From Desarmillaria ectypa (lineage: Eukaryota > Basidiomycota > Agaricomycetes > Agaricales > Physalacriaceae): DNA of 50,416 nt. Each line of letters opens with the position of its first letter. The stretch's first letter is position 1. The notes below the pieces were generated by a model. That model searched no databases. It was given only the letters and a program-made list of their open reading frames with translations, and was not told the DNA's origin. Positions 11,038 to 21,333 of the stretch are shown in pieces. Where the stretch lies: contig JAUDYN010000017.1 of assembly GCA_030407005.1 (NCBI GenBank), forward strand, positions 1-50,416. Direction: 5' to 3'. Made by a program: the position numbers and the translations under genes.

Positions 11038-11880
11038 TACATCACAACTCCACTGCAACTTGTTTTCTGCGGAAACGCGCACTATCCTATGCAAGTATTG
11101 GTGGCACTCTAACGTGCATATCTGACAGGCTCACCCAGATCTATTCCCTTCGATCTTCTTTTCCGGCCTGCTTGTTGTAGTAGTGGGCGTTGTACTAAGA
11201 TGGCGGGCATCAAATTCGTTGAACAGCTTAATAGTTCCTGTGAACTTTTGTACATGCAACCATTTTCTAATTAACAGAGATGCTGGCATAGGCCAGAAAG
11301 GTTTTCCCAAAGTCGCATCGTGAGATAGTAACTCAGAGTGAAATTAGGGAGCCATGAATGCTATGAATACAATGCTGAACTGAGGGAGGGTTAGCAGTTG
11401 AGAAAGTGGCGGCTGCCGAAGTGCCCTTCAAGAAGGGATACTTGGCACATCGGCATACTGACGCCACCGGCCGGCAGCTCTCCCGAATTCCTTTCTTCAT
11501 CGCCTACCTTCGTCCCAGAACTATTGGACGTGCTTCATCAAATTAACTAGTATGGTCTGTCATGTGCTTAAGTTTCGTAAATTCTTTGGCAGACGCATGC
11601 GGGACACCGGCGAAAAATTGAAGTCTTGTCCCAAAACAAGATGACAATGCCCACTTCGAACAATAGGCGCCAGACCATTATTCGTCCCTTGGTGGACTTA
11701 AAGTCCGGACTCCTGCGTTCCTCTTTCTTATACATAAACCACCATTTCGCCGGCGAACTTTCCACTGAATTACCACTTTTGCAGTCCCAGTCCAACCTTT
11801 TCGTACTTTGTCAAGTGTCAGCTAGTGACGCCTCTGCTCAAATCACCTTCGCATTCACCTGAACCGCCTCATTTCAACCA
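11038..11880. other. Intergenic region between pheromone genes 2 and 3
   Basis: No gene is supported. The short plus and minus frames near 11568-11862 overlap each other and show no domain. The interval should hold the 3' end of pheromone gene 2 and the promoter of gene 3, but I see no clear TATA box close to 11881. Confidence 0.4.
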
Positions 11881-12045
11881 ATGGATATCCTTGACTCCTT
11901 CGACCTTGCTCTCCTCGACCCCAGCCTTGAAGGCACTCCATTCACCTCACCGCAACTCGAGATCGACGAGGAACTCCCGGTTCCTATCGACCTTGAACGT
12001 GCAGCGAACTACGACATCCATGGGGCGGGATGCGTCATCGCGTAA
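11881..12045 (+). CDS. Mating pheromone precursor 3 (CaaX type)
   Basis: A 54-residue intronless frame, short enough to be missed by automatic gene callers. It starts MDILDSFDLALL (ATG in context CCAATGG) and ends CVIA-stop. An ER pair at residues 39-40 lies ten residues before Cys51, predicting mature AANYDIHGAGC, prenylated and carboxymethylated on Cys51. The acidic, proline-containing pro-region fits the family. A probable 3'-UTR intron follows: GTAAGT donor at 12089, branch CTCTAACT near 12123, acceptor GAGACAG at 12145. The core peptide differs from all other precursors here, which suggests a different receptor specificity. Confidence 0.94.
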   Translation: MDILDSFDLALLDPSLEGTPFTSPQLEIDEELPVPIDLERAANYDIHGAGCVIA

Positions 12046-12145
12046 TCCCTAAATTATTCTTATTTAGTGGCCTAACCAGCCAGTCGATGTAAGTTCCTCT
12101 CTCTCCTGCCTGTTACACAGTACTCTAACTTTCCTTTTGAGACAG

Positions 12146-13185
12146 ACTGCGACTCCTTGAGAGGTTCGCGTAGTCAGCGCTTGCGCTCGGCTCACGCGCC
12201 CTATCTCACAACCAGACCTATGGGTTTCATCGTCTGCCACAACCACCACCCTCATTCCACGCCACCCGCCCTCCCTCTCCCTCGTTCCTTTCGAACGGCT
12301 TCGTGCGCACCCTCCTGCAACGATTATACTCGTCTCTTATATTTGATTACTATCGTTTTCACTTGTTCTTTCCTTAATACTTCTCAGTCTTTTTACTTAG
12401 CAGCGCCAACATCGCAAAGATCTGTCTTTTAATTCGGAAGTCTTGCACTTATCCCGAACAAATTCGTCTTCTTATCTTCGTAGTGTACTTGTTTCTTCAT
12501 AGATTCCTACTTCCGCTACGAAATACATTTTTTCCAGAAGTTTTGACACGCAAGTGGTATAAGTAGCTGGCTACCCCCTTGTTCGCTAGGTCTATTGTGC
12601 TGCTCGCGTCTCTCACTGACCAGGAAATATCGAATCGGTCCAGTTCTTCGACCTTCGGGTTGAAGGTTCGAGAAAGCAAGTGAAGTGAGCGTTCTGATTG
12701 TCGTTTTGTGCGAGCTATGCAAAGTCATTGCTACCAGGCCTGCCGTCTGCTTGCCCTTGAAATAATTTGTCCTTCGCACCGCTATTGTTCGACCAGACAA
12801 TGCTTCCGTTAATTTCGAAGAATACCACGGACCTCCCAATATTCCCAGCCTTCTCAGTTGAAGTTCTCACCATAATATCCACCTCGTAAGCGTCAGCCCA
12901 CCCTTGTTCCCAACATATACATTGCACCTGGATGACAGACATTGTTCGCTCAATAAGGAGTTTCATTTGAACTTTGCGTAAACTTTTGTGAGTGGCTTTC
13001 TCGGCCATCGGTTCAGTTACCCCAAAAGGACAAACAATAGCCCAACCAGGTGCATTGTCTTTGCAGTCAAAAATGAACGTACTTGGGCTTTGTCTACCCC
13101 CATAATCCCAACAGTGAAGCATAAAGCTTCCCCCCAGCTAACCAGTGCAAGACCGCCATTATTTTCACCCTCACCTCGTTGTACC
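12146..13185. other. Intergenic region between pheromone genes 3 and 4
   Basis: No gene is supported. Several ACAAT-type HMG-like cores occur upstream of gene 4: minus strand near 12782 and 12941, and plus strand at 13034-13040. The longer frames here (for example 12715-13122 minus) have no recognisable features. Confidence 0.4.
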
Positions 13186-13329
13186 ATGGACGAGTTTCTC
13201 TCTCTTGCCCTTCCTGATATCATCCCACCCGAGGACATCCCATTTCTTTTTGAGATGCCGGACATCTCAATCCCAGTCAACGAGGAAACAACCCCTGGGC
13301 TGCCTGGGACGATGTGCGTCGTGGCATGA
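13186..13329 (+). CDS. Mating pheromone precursor 4 (CaaX type)
   Basis: A 47-residue intronless frame ending CVVA-stop. It starts MDEFLSLALPDII at an ATG in good context (TACCATGG). The longer frame open from 12988 is upstream read-through. In place of the usual ER or DR pair, an EE pair sits at residues 33-34, with Cys44 ten residues further on, so the predicted mature peptide is about TTPGLPGTMC. The CVVA box also differs from the CVIA of the other three. A GTGAGT donor 7 bases after the stop opens a probable 54-bp 3'-UTR intron (13337-13390, acceptor TTTTCTAG). Confidence 0.93.
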   Translation: MDEFLSLALPDIIPPEDIPFLFEMPDISIPVNEETTPGLPGTMCVVA

Positions 13330-13390
13330 GCGTAAGGTGAGTTTGCTCGCTGGTCCTCGACCCAGATGCTGATAAGCAATCCTTTTCTAG

Positions 13391-15190
13391 CTCAAGACTG
13401 CGTCCAAGCCAGTACTACAGTCAAGCAGCATAGCTTGCCGTCGGCGCTGCTCTGCCGTGGTAAGATCTTCGCTCGAACCTCTCCGAGCTACGGGTGCTGA
13501 CTATTGTTGTCGTTTAGGTCGGTCATTGTTTTGCCACCCCGATAACCCCCCCAGAGACCACCAGCTTCGACCTTCTCCTGCCTCCTTAGGCCCTTTATCC
13601 ATTCCCATTCCATTCTTTTTTATCCTTATCTCTCCTCCGTCACTTTAAGCCTACGTATTTTCCATTTCTCATGGTCGTCCCAGACGACAAATATGTATAC
13701 ATAGTATCATCAACATAACCAGAGCTTCGTTAGAAATGAGCAAGATAAAAGTATCAGAACAAGTCATCAAGCTCGTCGCTGAGACCCAGGCTCGGAGCCT
13801 CATAGTAACAAGCAGGGCTCGAGAGTCAACGAGAACGCGGGAACGAGGGTAATGTCGCGGCGCCTTGAGAATCGTTCTATGCCCGAGAGAAAGATGAACG
13901 GAGCCTCATGAATGAGTTAGCTACACCTCGCAATGTGACATCTGCTGGGGTGAAGATGAGCAAGCACTCTGACGGGGAAATGTTTAAGGCATCGCAGCTC
14001 GCCTCTGAGAGGGCCCAAGGCAGGTATCATTCCCGAGAGATCATAGCTAAATTATGGCCAATAACCATATCAGTCTTCCAATTTTAGAGAGAGGCTGAGC
14101 GTTGGCGCTGAGGTGGGAAAGCAATCCAGGTGTTGTAGGTAAGTGAGAGAGGAGTACGGGTGGCTTGAAAACGGCCGAGATCACGTCTCGGTGAGACCGT
14201 TGGGCTTCTCGGGGGCACAACTACCTCTCCTCTACCGTAGTCGTGTACGTAGCATCTGTCTTCGAGAGACTAAGTATGGGGGCACGTCTTTTGGTTCCTC
14301 TACATAACATTGTTCGCCTTGAACACGCACTGTATTGAAGGATATTTCCCCTAAATTCATCGACTCAACCGTACGACGGGAAAGTTTTTGTCTAGTTGTG
14401 ATTGTCTTGTTCGACGGAATGTGCTGGAGGCTCTGGGGCACGGCATTAACGCATAATGGCGATGATAGTGCATGTATCAGGTATCAAACCGTCTATTCTA
14501 CAAACCAGTGAACCGCACTGATTTCAGCGCCTCTACTCAGAAATAGACTCGGATATTAGCGGCCATTCTTTCATTTCAACATTTCCGTGTCTGACTTTGG
14601 GAACTCTGCCTCGTCAATTTGAGCTAGATGCCACTGACGCCTTGTTCCCAGTTCCATTCAACGTTAATTTGTGGTGAACTAGCCAGGCTCGACCTCTTCC
14701 CGCTCAAAATCATCCCAATCTACGACTCTTTCTATAATTATGAATGACGTCTACCTCAGCCAATGGCCATATCTTAGCAACTAGCGGTCGTCGGTTGACG
14801 ACATTGTTATCTTGGTCTGGCGGTCTTATTTAATATGGAATCCAGTGTTCCATTCAAAGATCCGTTATATATTGTCACTTAATAGTATCTGTTGGATCTT
14901 TCACCCGTCGATCGTTCATACTCACCTTTTATATTTATTCCGCCTGTCCTTACCCGATCACTATAAAGCCTCGCCGTAGTTACCCGTATACCTCAGTCGT
15001 TCCACATTCGCCGTGCCCGACTGAGTTCATTACTTATATCCTTTCTCATTAGTATCAACAGATTTCTCAGGATCTCTCAGGACCTCTGTGAAGCTCCCTC
15101 TATCCGCAATTCCGTGTGATCTGAGCATTTACTTTTGTACATCATCCTGGCCTGGATGGCATTCAGAGAGGTAGCAGAAATGCCGCTAAC
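13391..15190. other. Long gene-free spacer of the mating locus
   Basis: No gene is supported over 1.8 kb. Frames are short and without domains. The stretch 14800-15100 is CT-rich with TATA-like motifs and could be a promoter or a solo LTR, but no repeat partner was found in the window. Confidence 0.4.
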
Positions 15191-15865
15191 CAATTAGTGG
15201 GGGTCAGAGTCAGCAATTATGGGACGATTATGAAAATGACTATGGCAACGATTATGAGGACCATAACCGTGGGAATAATCGTAATCGACCATAATCGTAG
15301 AAACGCCTTTGGAGTCGCTTTTACGATTACTATCGGTCGACCAGAATTTTTACTTCTTACTTCTAGTGGTCGCAATTATCTCCAGTTTTGCCTCATATTA
15401 TTTTCAGGATTCCTATTGGTGTTCTTCACAATTCCATATTGTGCATCTCGCTCACCCTCCCCCCTCCCCCCCAAAAAATCGGGAATATTTTAAAGGCACA
15501 CCGATCAGACTTGACACTTCCCTCCCAAAATTGACCATTTACATGTCGGTGCCATTCCGCAGCAGCTCATGTTCTTCCGAAAAATCTGAAACTTGGCACA
15601 ATGCACGTATGATATCAAAACTGTCCTTCTACCAAATCTCCGAGGTAAATTCTCAAAATTGAGGAAATGAGCCACTTTGGACATTTGGATTGACACTTCT
15701 GGTCGATTGATGGTGATGATTATGGATCCTCCCCTTTATATAATTCGCAGGTCAATGTAACTGTTAATCGGTACACGGTCAGAGTCAGGCGATTGTGATG
15801 ATGATTATGACTTATAATTGAACTCATAATCGTCGATAATCATTACATCTGACTCCCACTATTGC
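15191..15865. mobile_element. MITE-like element with about 40-bp terminal inverted repeats
   Basis: The left end reads CAATTAGTGGGGGTCAGA. The reverse complement of the right end reads CAATAGTGGGAGTCAGA. Both continue with an ACGATTATGA string about 20 bases further in. There is no transposase and the internal sequence is non-coding, so this is a non-autonomous DNA element about 675 bp long. No clear target-site duplication was seen, so the superfamily is undetermined. A further GTCAGAGTCAGGCGATTGTG copy inside the right end suggests nesting or end duplication. Confidence 0.7.
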
Positions 15866-15992
15866 AAGTAGGATTCAATGTTCAGCTTCAATAGCTCAGA
15901 AATGTGGCCGATTCCTTCCACCGGAAAACTATTAAGCTCTTGATAAATATCGGCTCCAAGGCCCCCCTGTCCGGCAACATAGCCAATTTTGA

Positions 15993-16330
15993 CCCTCAAA
16001 TATGCAACAGTTTAGGGCAAAAATATGCTAACTCGGACAGAGGTTTTGCCAGGTCGGCCCTCCGGGAAGTATAACCGGGAATTTCCGCCGAATCTTTCAC
16101 AAATCTTCTCCTATTTTGAAGACTTTCTCCGCAACTATAGTGATTTTGGCAATTTTGACGGGAATCAAGGTCGGCATATCCACTCTGCACAAAAAGGGGG
16201 TCGACAGGTCCCTCCTGACCCTCTCAAATATGTTAACTTTGGACAAACATTTCGCTCCCGGACAGCTCCCGGACCCTCAAATATGCTCAAAGATTTTGCG
16301 ATTTTGGGCCTAAAATATGCCAATTTCCGG
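15993..16330 (+). repeat. Degenerate direct repeats around CTCAAATATGC
   Basis: The motif CTCAAATATG or a close variant occurs at about 15996, 16021, 16221, 16275 and 16309, all on one strand and often near a CCGGACA string. This may be a decayed tandem array or a transposon interior. No coding potential is evident. Confidence 0.5.
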
Positions 16331-16439
16331 ACAAATATTAGAAGGAGGTTCCTCCCTCTGATCCGTTATGGAACATGGGTTTTTGTTGGGATTTGCAACT
16401 TCAAGCATGTGCCAGAAGATTCCCGAACCTTCGGTACCA

Positions 16440-17000
16440 TCAATTTGGCACGATACTAGGATATAATTAGGTACTTTAGTAGAACATTCTGTAGTATTTA
16501 AGGAGCTCGTCTCGAGCTCTAGTAGCTAACATTTAGTATTCTCTACTCAGCAAGCCTCCCACTGCAATAGTTACAACAGTTTTTCTTTACCTTGCTTGCC
16601 AGGGTCTTTCCAGGTCTACCGCGCTCATTCAGCCGTCGTCGTCACGTGACACCGTCACTCGTCTAATAGGAAAGAGGTCTTCCAGTCATTGCCACCGTCT
16701 TTCAGCGCGCCATTCAAGGCATGTCGAGGTTCCGTGATGGAAAGAACACGGCACCGCTTCTGGATGGAATAACTCTGCAGGATATCATTGAGATGCTGAG
16801 GGCTTACCATTAGAAATGATTCTCAGCTGGCGCCAGGGAGGTACGTGTGCTTTCAATTGGCTTCCAAATAGAATAAATATGCTATTTGAAGATGATGGAG
16901 TACCCTCTCTGACAACTGGCAAAGCAGGGTATCGAAGTCGTCAACCGACGACTGCTAGTTCAACGGAAGGAGAGCATCGGACGGACGCGAGTGCCTCTTA
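16440..17000 (+). mobile_element. LTR retroelement relic
   Basis: An AT-rich segment (16450-16560) resembles the LTR-like sequence near 225-300 (TATAAT, TAGAACATT, TAGTAT elements in the same order). A short frame starting MSRFRDGKNTAPLLDG near 16720 may be the beginning of a gag-like protein; it stops after about 31 residues. Assignment is by general appearance only. Confidence 0.35.
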
Positions 17001-17102
17001 GTCGTCACATCGTTATGTACACGAGACCTTGGGCGCTCCTTACTTAACAGGCTTGACCGCGGGGCGGGGGTAAACAAACCAGTTTTGCTTCTACCCAAGT
17101 CG

Positions 17103-18663
17103 ATGCTTTCATATCAGCCCGAAAAGGTACCCTGCTCTGCCACTGTTCGCCTTTCTCAGCCTTCCTCGTGATCTCTGCTCCATGGTATTGGCGGGCATGC
17201 AACATCGCCACAATGGGCTGGCTCTTCGTCGTCAGCACAATATACGGCATCAATTCTCTTGTGTGGGTGGTAATGTAGATAATCCTGCGCCAGTATGGTG
17301 TGATATTTGTGAGTCCGCATGCTACCTAATACCTTCCACGCTGACCCTGGCGCAGCGACAAAACTCGTGGTCGGTGCATCATTCGTGATGCCTTTGGCGA
17401 CGATATGTATATGCAAGCACCTCGAGATGGGTTCATCGACTCGTGCAGTAAGGATGGACGTAGCAGATAAACGACGGAGGATGGTGTTTGAGTCTGTAAT
17501 GTGTTTCCTGTTTCCATTGATTTTCATGGCTCTTCGTAAGTTTCATGTATCCAAGTTTGCAACCAGCAGCTCACACTACATTCAGATTATATCATCCAAG
17601 GACACCGGTATGACATCATCGAAAACATTGGCTGTCAAGCTGCCCTGTACATTTCTCTGCCGGCTGTATTTCTATTTTACTTCCTCCCTCTGCTCTTCTC
17701 CCTCATAACATTTGTATGTGCTGGTAAGTCCGGCCCGCTCTCCCACGAGCCTCCGCTAACCTTTTTCCAGCTGCCGCCCTGCACCATTTTGTCGTCCGCC
17801 GCCTCACCTTTGCCGCCCACCTTCAAAATGCCTGCAACTCCCTAACCACCTCGCGTTATCTCCGTCTCATTGCCATGGCTCTCGTTGAGATGATCTGGGG
17901 CGCCACTCTCACCTCGCTCAATCTTGCGAACAACGTCGCCGGCGGCCTCAGGCCGTACACTTCCTGGACCAGCGTCCACACTGATTTCGGGAACGTGCCT
18001 CGCTATCCGGCGCTCATGCTCCCCAAGGGGTACATGGACTGCGTCATTCTGATCTGGTTCACGATGCCCGTGACAGGGTTAGTGTTCTTTGCCGTCTTCG
18101 GCTTTGGCGAGGAGGCCAAGAAGGAGTACAGAAAACTATGGGCGTGGGTGAAGACAAGAATGTTTAGGAGAAAGGACGGAAAGGGATTCGGACGCGTCCG
18201 GGCTTCACGGGCACTTCATCTGTCATCTATCGCCACCATTGATATCGCCGGTAAGAAGCTCGATGAGAGTATCTCCAGCCCCGCAACGACTATCTGTCTC
18301 ACGCCTATCACACCCACCAAATTCGAGCCTGAACGATCACCATCATTGCGGAAGGATCCTTGCTTGTTCGACCAAGACATCGAATCACAGTCGTTCAGGA
18401 GCACGCTGTCGTATTATGCGAGGGAGGAAGATGAAGGGAATATCGATTCGATGCGCGTCGCACCATCGTCGGTGGATGGCACGGAGTCGTTTATAAGGCC
18501 ATTCAGCTACCCTATGCAAGCTACGCCCGCTCATCCCATACGGATGCCACAGTCGTTTTCATTTACACGACAGCCAATTGTGTCGTATCCAGAACCACCT
18601 TCGTGCAACAACGGCGTGCAAGTGGCGATGCACCACCAGACGTCTGTTGATCGGATATTCTGA
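17103..18663 (+). pseudogene. STE3: STE3-type pheromone receptor 3, first exon frame-disrupted
   Basis: Exons 2-4 (17356-17535, 17586-17723, 17771-18663) are in phase and encode an unmistakable receptor: TKLVVGASFVMPLATIC, DKRRRMVFESVM, HYIIQGHRYDIIEN, SRYLRLIAMALVEMIWG, RPYTSWTSVHTDFG, FFAVFGFGEEAKKEYRK, then a long Ser/Pro-rich tail. Exon 1 ends at 17308 with APVWCDI in the right phase. Its conserved parts, however, lie in different frames: a plausible ATG at 17103 in one, YPALPLFAFLS (17128) in a second, AFLVISAPWYWRACN to GINSLVW in a third, then back to the second for NVDNPAPVWCDI. No intron can explain this. Either the gene is recently inactivated or exon 1 has base errors. Exon lengths 180 and 138 match receptor 2, so they are close paralogues. 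Confidence 0.8.
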
Positions 18664-21333
18664 AAACCGTTCATTAACATTTACATATCTTCGTCTTCTG
18701 CTTTCGTCCCGTTATCTCTTTGTTCATTTTCAGGCTTTATGCTTGCTTCTATTACATGATTGTACTTGTAGGCATTAAAAGAAAAGAATGCATCAAATTT
18801 TAGAGACTTCACACGACGCCTGTTTCCACGTAGAAACCTGCTGGCAGACATGAGGTAGGAATGTCAAGACAAATGATCCCGAAAAAAACGAACTCATTTG
18901 CCAGTACAAGAACACCCCTGACTCGCTGCTTTCTAATAGATAACTCAGCTGCAGTCTTTCTCCTCATGCCCGCCCAACCGCGAGGGCCAAACTCACGCAG
19001 GACGATTTCCCGCGGTACCTCACTTATCGTCAAAGTTCTTTGTTTGTAAGTATCTTCAATTCGTTTATGAGTATCACAGCAGAGGTCAGTGCATTTTAGC
19101 TCATAAAAAATGAAAACTCAAAAGGTTTCGTTTTAGCAAAGCACTGAAAAGGCCGTCGGTAAAACGTGATAAAAAACCTTTCACCCTATGGATCAATAGA
19201 ATTACCGTACCTTTTCGTTTTACGGCGCTCAAAACGAGGGCATAAAAACTGAGGCTGAAAAGGAAAGCCTTTAAGTTCTCATTTTGGGCCATCGAAAACA
19301 CACCAGCCTCTGGAGTGTATGCGTAGGAATTGAGCGGTGAAAGAGTGTATCTAGTGATGTGCTGCGGTTCAACAGGCGTTGTCACTGCTGGGGCCGGTTC
19401 CTTTTCAGGACGGAAAAACGTATTCTTAATATATTGTGACGTTTCCCTTTTGCAAAAATGGGATACGGAAAACACAATGAAAAACTAATTCTATTTAGCG
19501 CTCCTTTCGCATACCAAAAACTGCTTCTTTTCTGCGAATTAAAAGTGGTTTCCTTTATTCTGACCGCGGGAAACGCCTTTTTCATACTGTTTTCCTAGCT
19601 CTTTTCCTTACCCCAAAAGTGTACGGAAAATATCTTATCTTTCGAGTTATTTTTGTGGACTCATTTTCGCCATCAGAAGTTCAAATGAAATGTCACAACA
19701 TTTTGAGGTCTTGTTTTTCTGTGGAGAAGACGTACCAGCTCCAACGGTATGTCGAGTTTTAGTTTAGAAAACTAGCACATGGTCCTTATCAGGAACCGAA
19801 CACAGGTTCTCGCTATAAGTTGAGGTGGTATAGAGGAGTTACAAAGGGCATCCATGCAGTATACAATACAGAACAGATTGGTAGGGATAACGAACAAAAG
19901 AAAATTAGGCGAGATGTGAACAAGGCGCGAATGGTGGAAAGGCGATAGCGATGGACTAGCGATAAGTCGTCGAGCTTCCTCACCGCAGGCACCGTGACAG
20001 GGTCCTGATCGAATCTTGAACTGCTTCCACCAATGCCAAGCGTCGGCGAGAATCATATTACAGCGAAGTCAATCAAATCGGAAGAAATAATACCGGAAGA
20101 AGGGCTTGGTCCTCATTTTCTATGGCGGCGGCGTTGCAGAATCGTCACTCGCGTGGAATCATGGAGCGATAACATTCCCCCCAAAACAAGACTTCGATGG
20201 CAAGGACATGGGAAACAGAAAGAACCTATGAGAGCCTTAGTGGTGAGATGGCACGACGGGCTAATATTTTTCGACGAGGGACAAACTAATGGACTCCGGG
20301 AATACGCTTCATGACGGTCGAAGGATGGTATCTTTAGCTTTGGAAGCAATCTCTTCCTTTATGCCATCAAGACAGAAAGATGCAATCAACGTAGTGACAG
20401 TTTGCTATGATAAGAGGTTCAGAACGTGCAAGCACTCGTTGAAGATCTCCGAACCGGGATGGAAATATAATATTATGATAATATCCTTTCATTCGGATAT
20501 TACCGGAATAGGGCTTCGCGGACATCATCATGATATTATTTAGACACGAGGCAAATTCAGCCAAGGTCCGTCGTCTAGATTTTTCCAAGCTGTAGCATCT
20601 GATACATCTTCTGACCAAAGAGATGTAAATGGAAAGAACCAGCATGCAACATGCATACTTCCATGAGCCAGATAGGAAACCCGTCTGTCGCATAGAAGCC
20701 ATGGGGATCCTGGGAGGACTTTTTATCCCCCCCTCGAACGCGTTGGATCGTCCGCTTCATGTCTGCATTTTGATATTTACAGAACTTTGACGAAAAAAAA
20801 AATGTGCGTCGAATTCTTGATCCTTATCTTTTACGCAGCACGGTACCACACACATGCTGACAGCGTTCATATCGTAGGCGGGACTGCTGTGCAGCCAACT
20901 TTTGGGTCGTCTTCTTTTTTTATTTTCAATTGTCACCAGCATCATGATATCGGCGTGTCGGACCGACAGAAAGTTTGTATAAACTCTTGTTCGAAAGGAA
21001 GTGTGAGCGGTTGGTGGTGGTATTCAATGACCTTGTGCTTATTTATCCATAGCAGGAAAACTAAGAAATGGGGTGGCACCGGATGCGAGTGTTAACGCAG
21101 CCAAACTCCCTCATGTCAAGCTCTAACTGAGACACTTGCATGCCAGTAAGAGCGCCCGACAATGAAGCGTCGTGGCTTCACACAGGAAACAGCGAGGTTA
21201 TGCGCCAAAACAAGGTCCATGCTTGATACGGACTCTGGTTAGTTTCCTTTCCAGGGGTGCCAAAGAGAATAAATAGCTTGCCTTCCACAGCAGACGCCGA
21301 TCCTAGCTACCCGAACTCCCTGCTACTTTGACA
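18664..21333. other. Gene-free spacer with retroelement debris
   Basis: No gene is supported over 2.7 kb. Around 19918-19940 a string matches the inverted repeat at 1.2 kb with one mismatch, so part of 19.8-20.1 kb is probably debris of the same dispersed element. Short frames near 19.1-19.6 kb are AT-rich and domain-free. The last 100 bases before 21334 hold an AATAAATA TATA-like motif near 21269 that may serve the P450 gene. Confidence 0.45.

Noticed and set aside
18664..21333. Search for a fifth pheromone gene next to receptor 3
   Set aside because: Scanning by eye for Cys-aliphatic-aliphatic-Ala-stop on both strands between 4 and 21 kb found only the four listed genes. The scan was not exhaustive for other CaaX endings.
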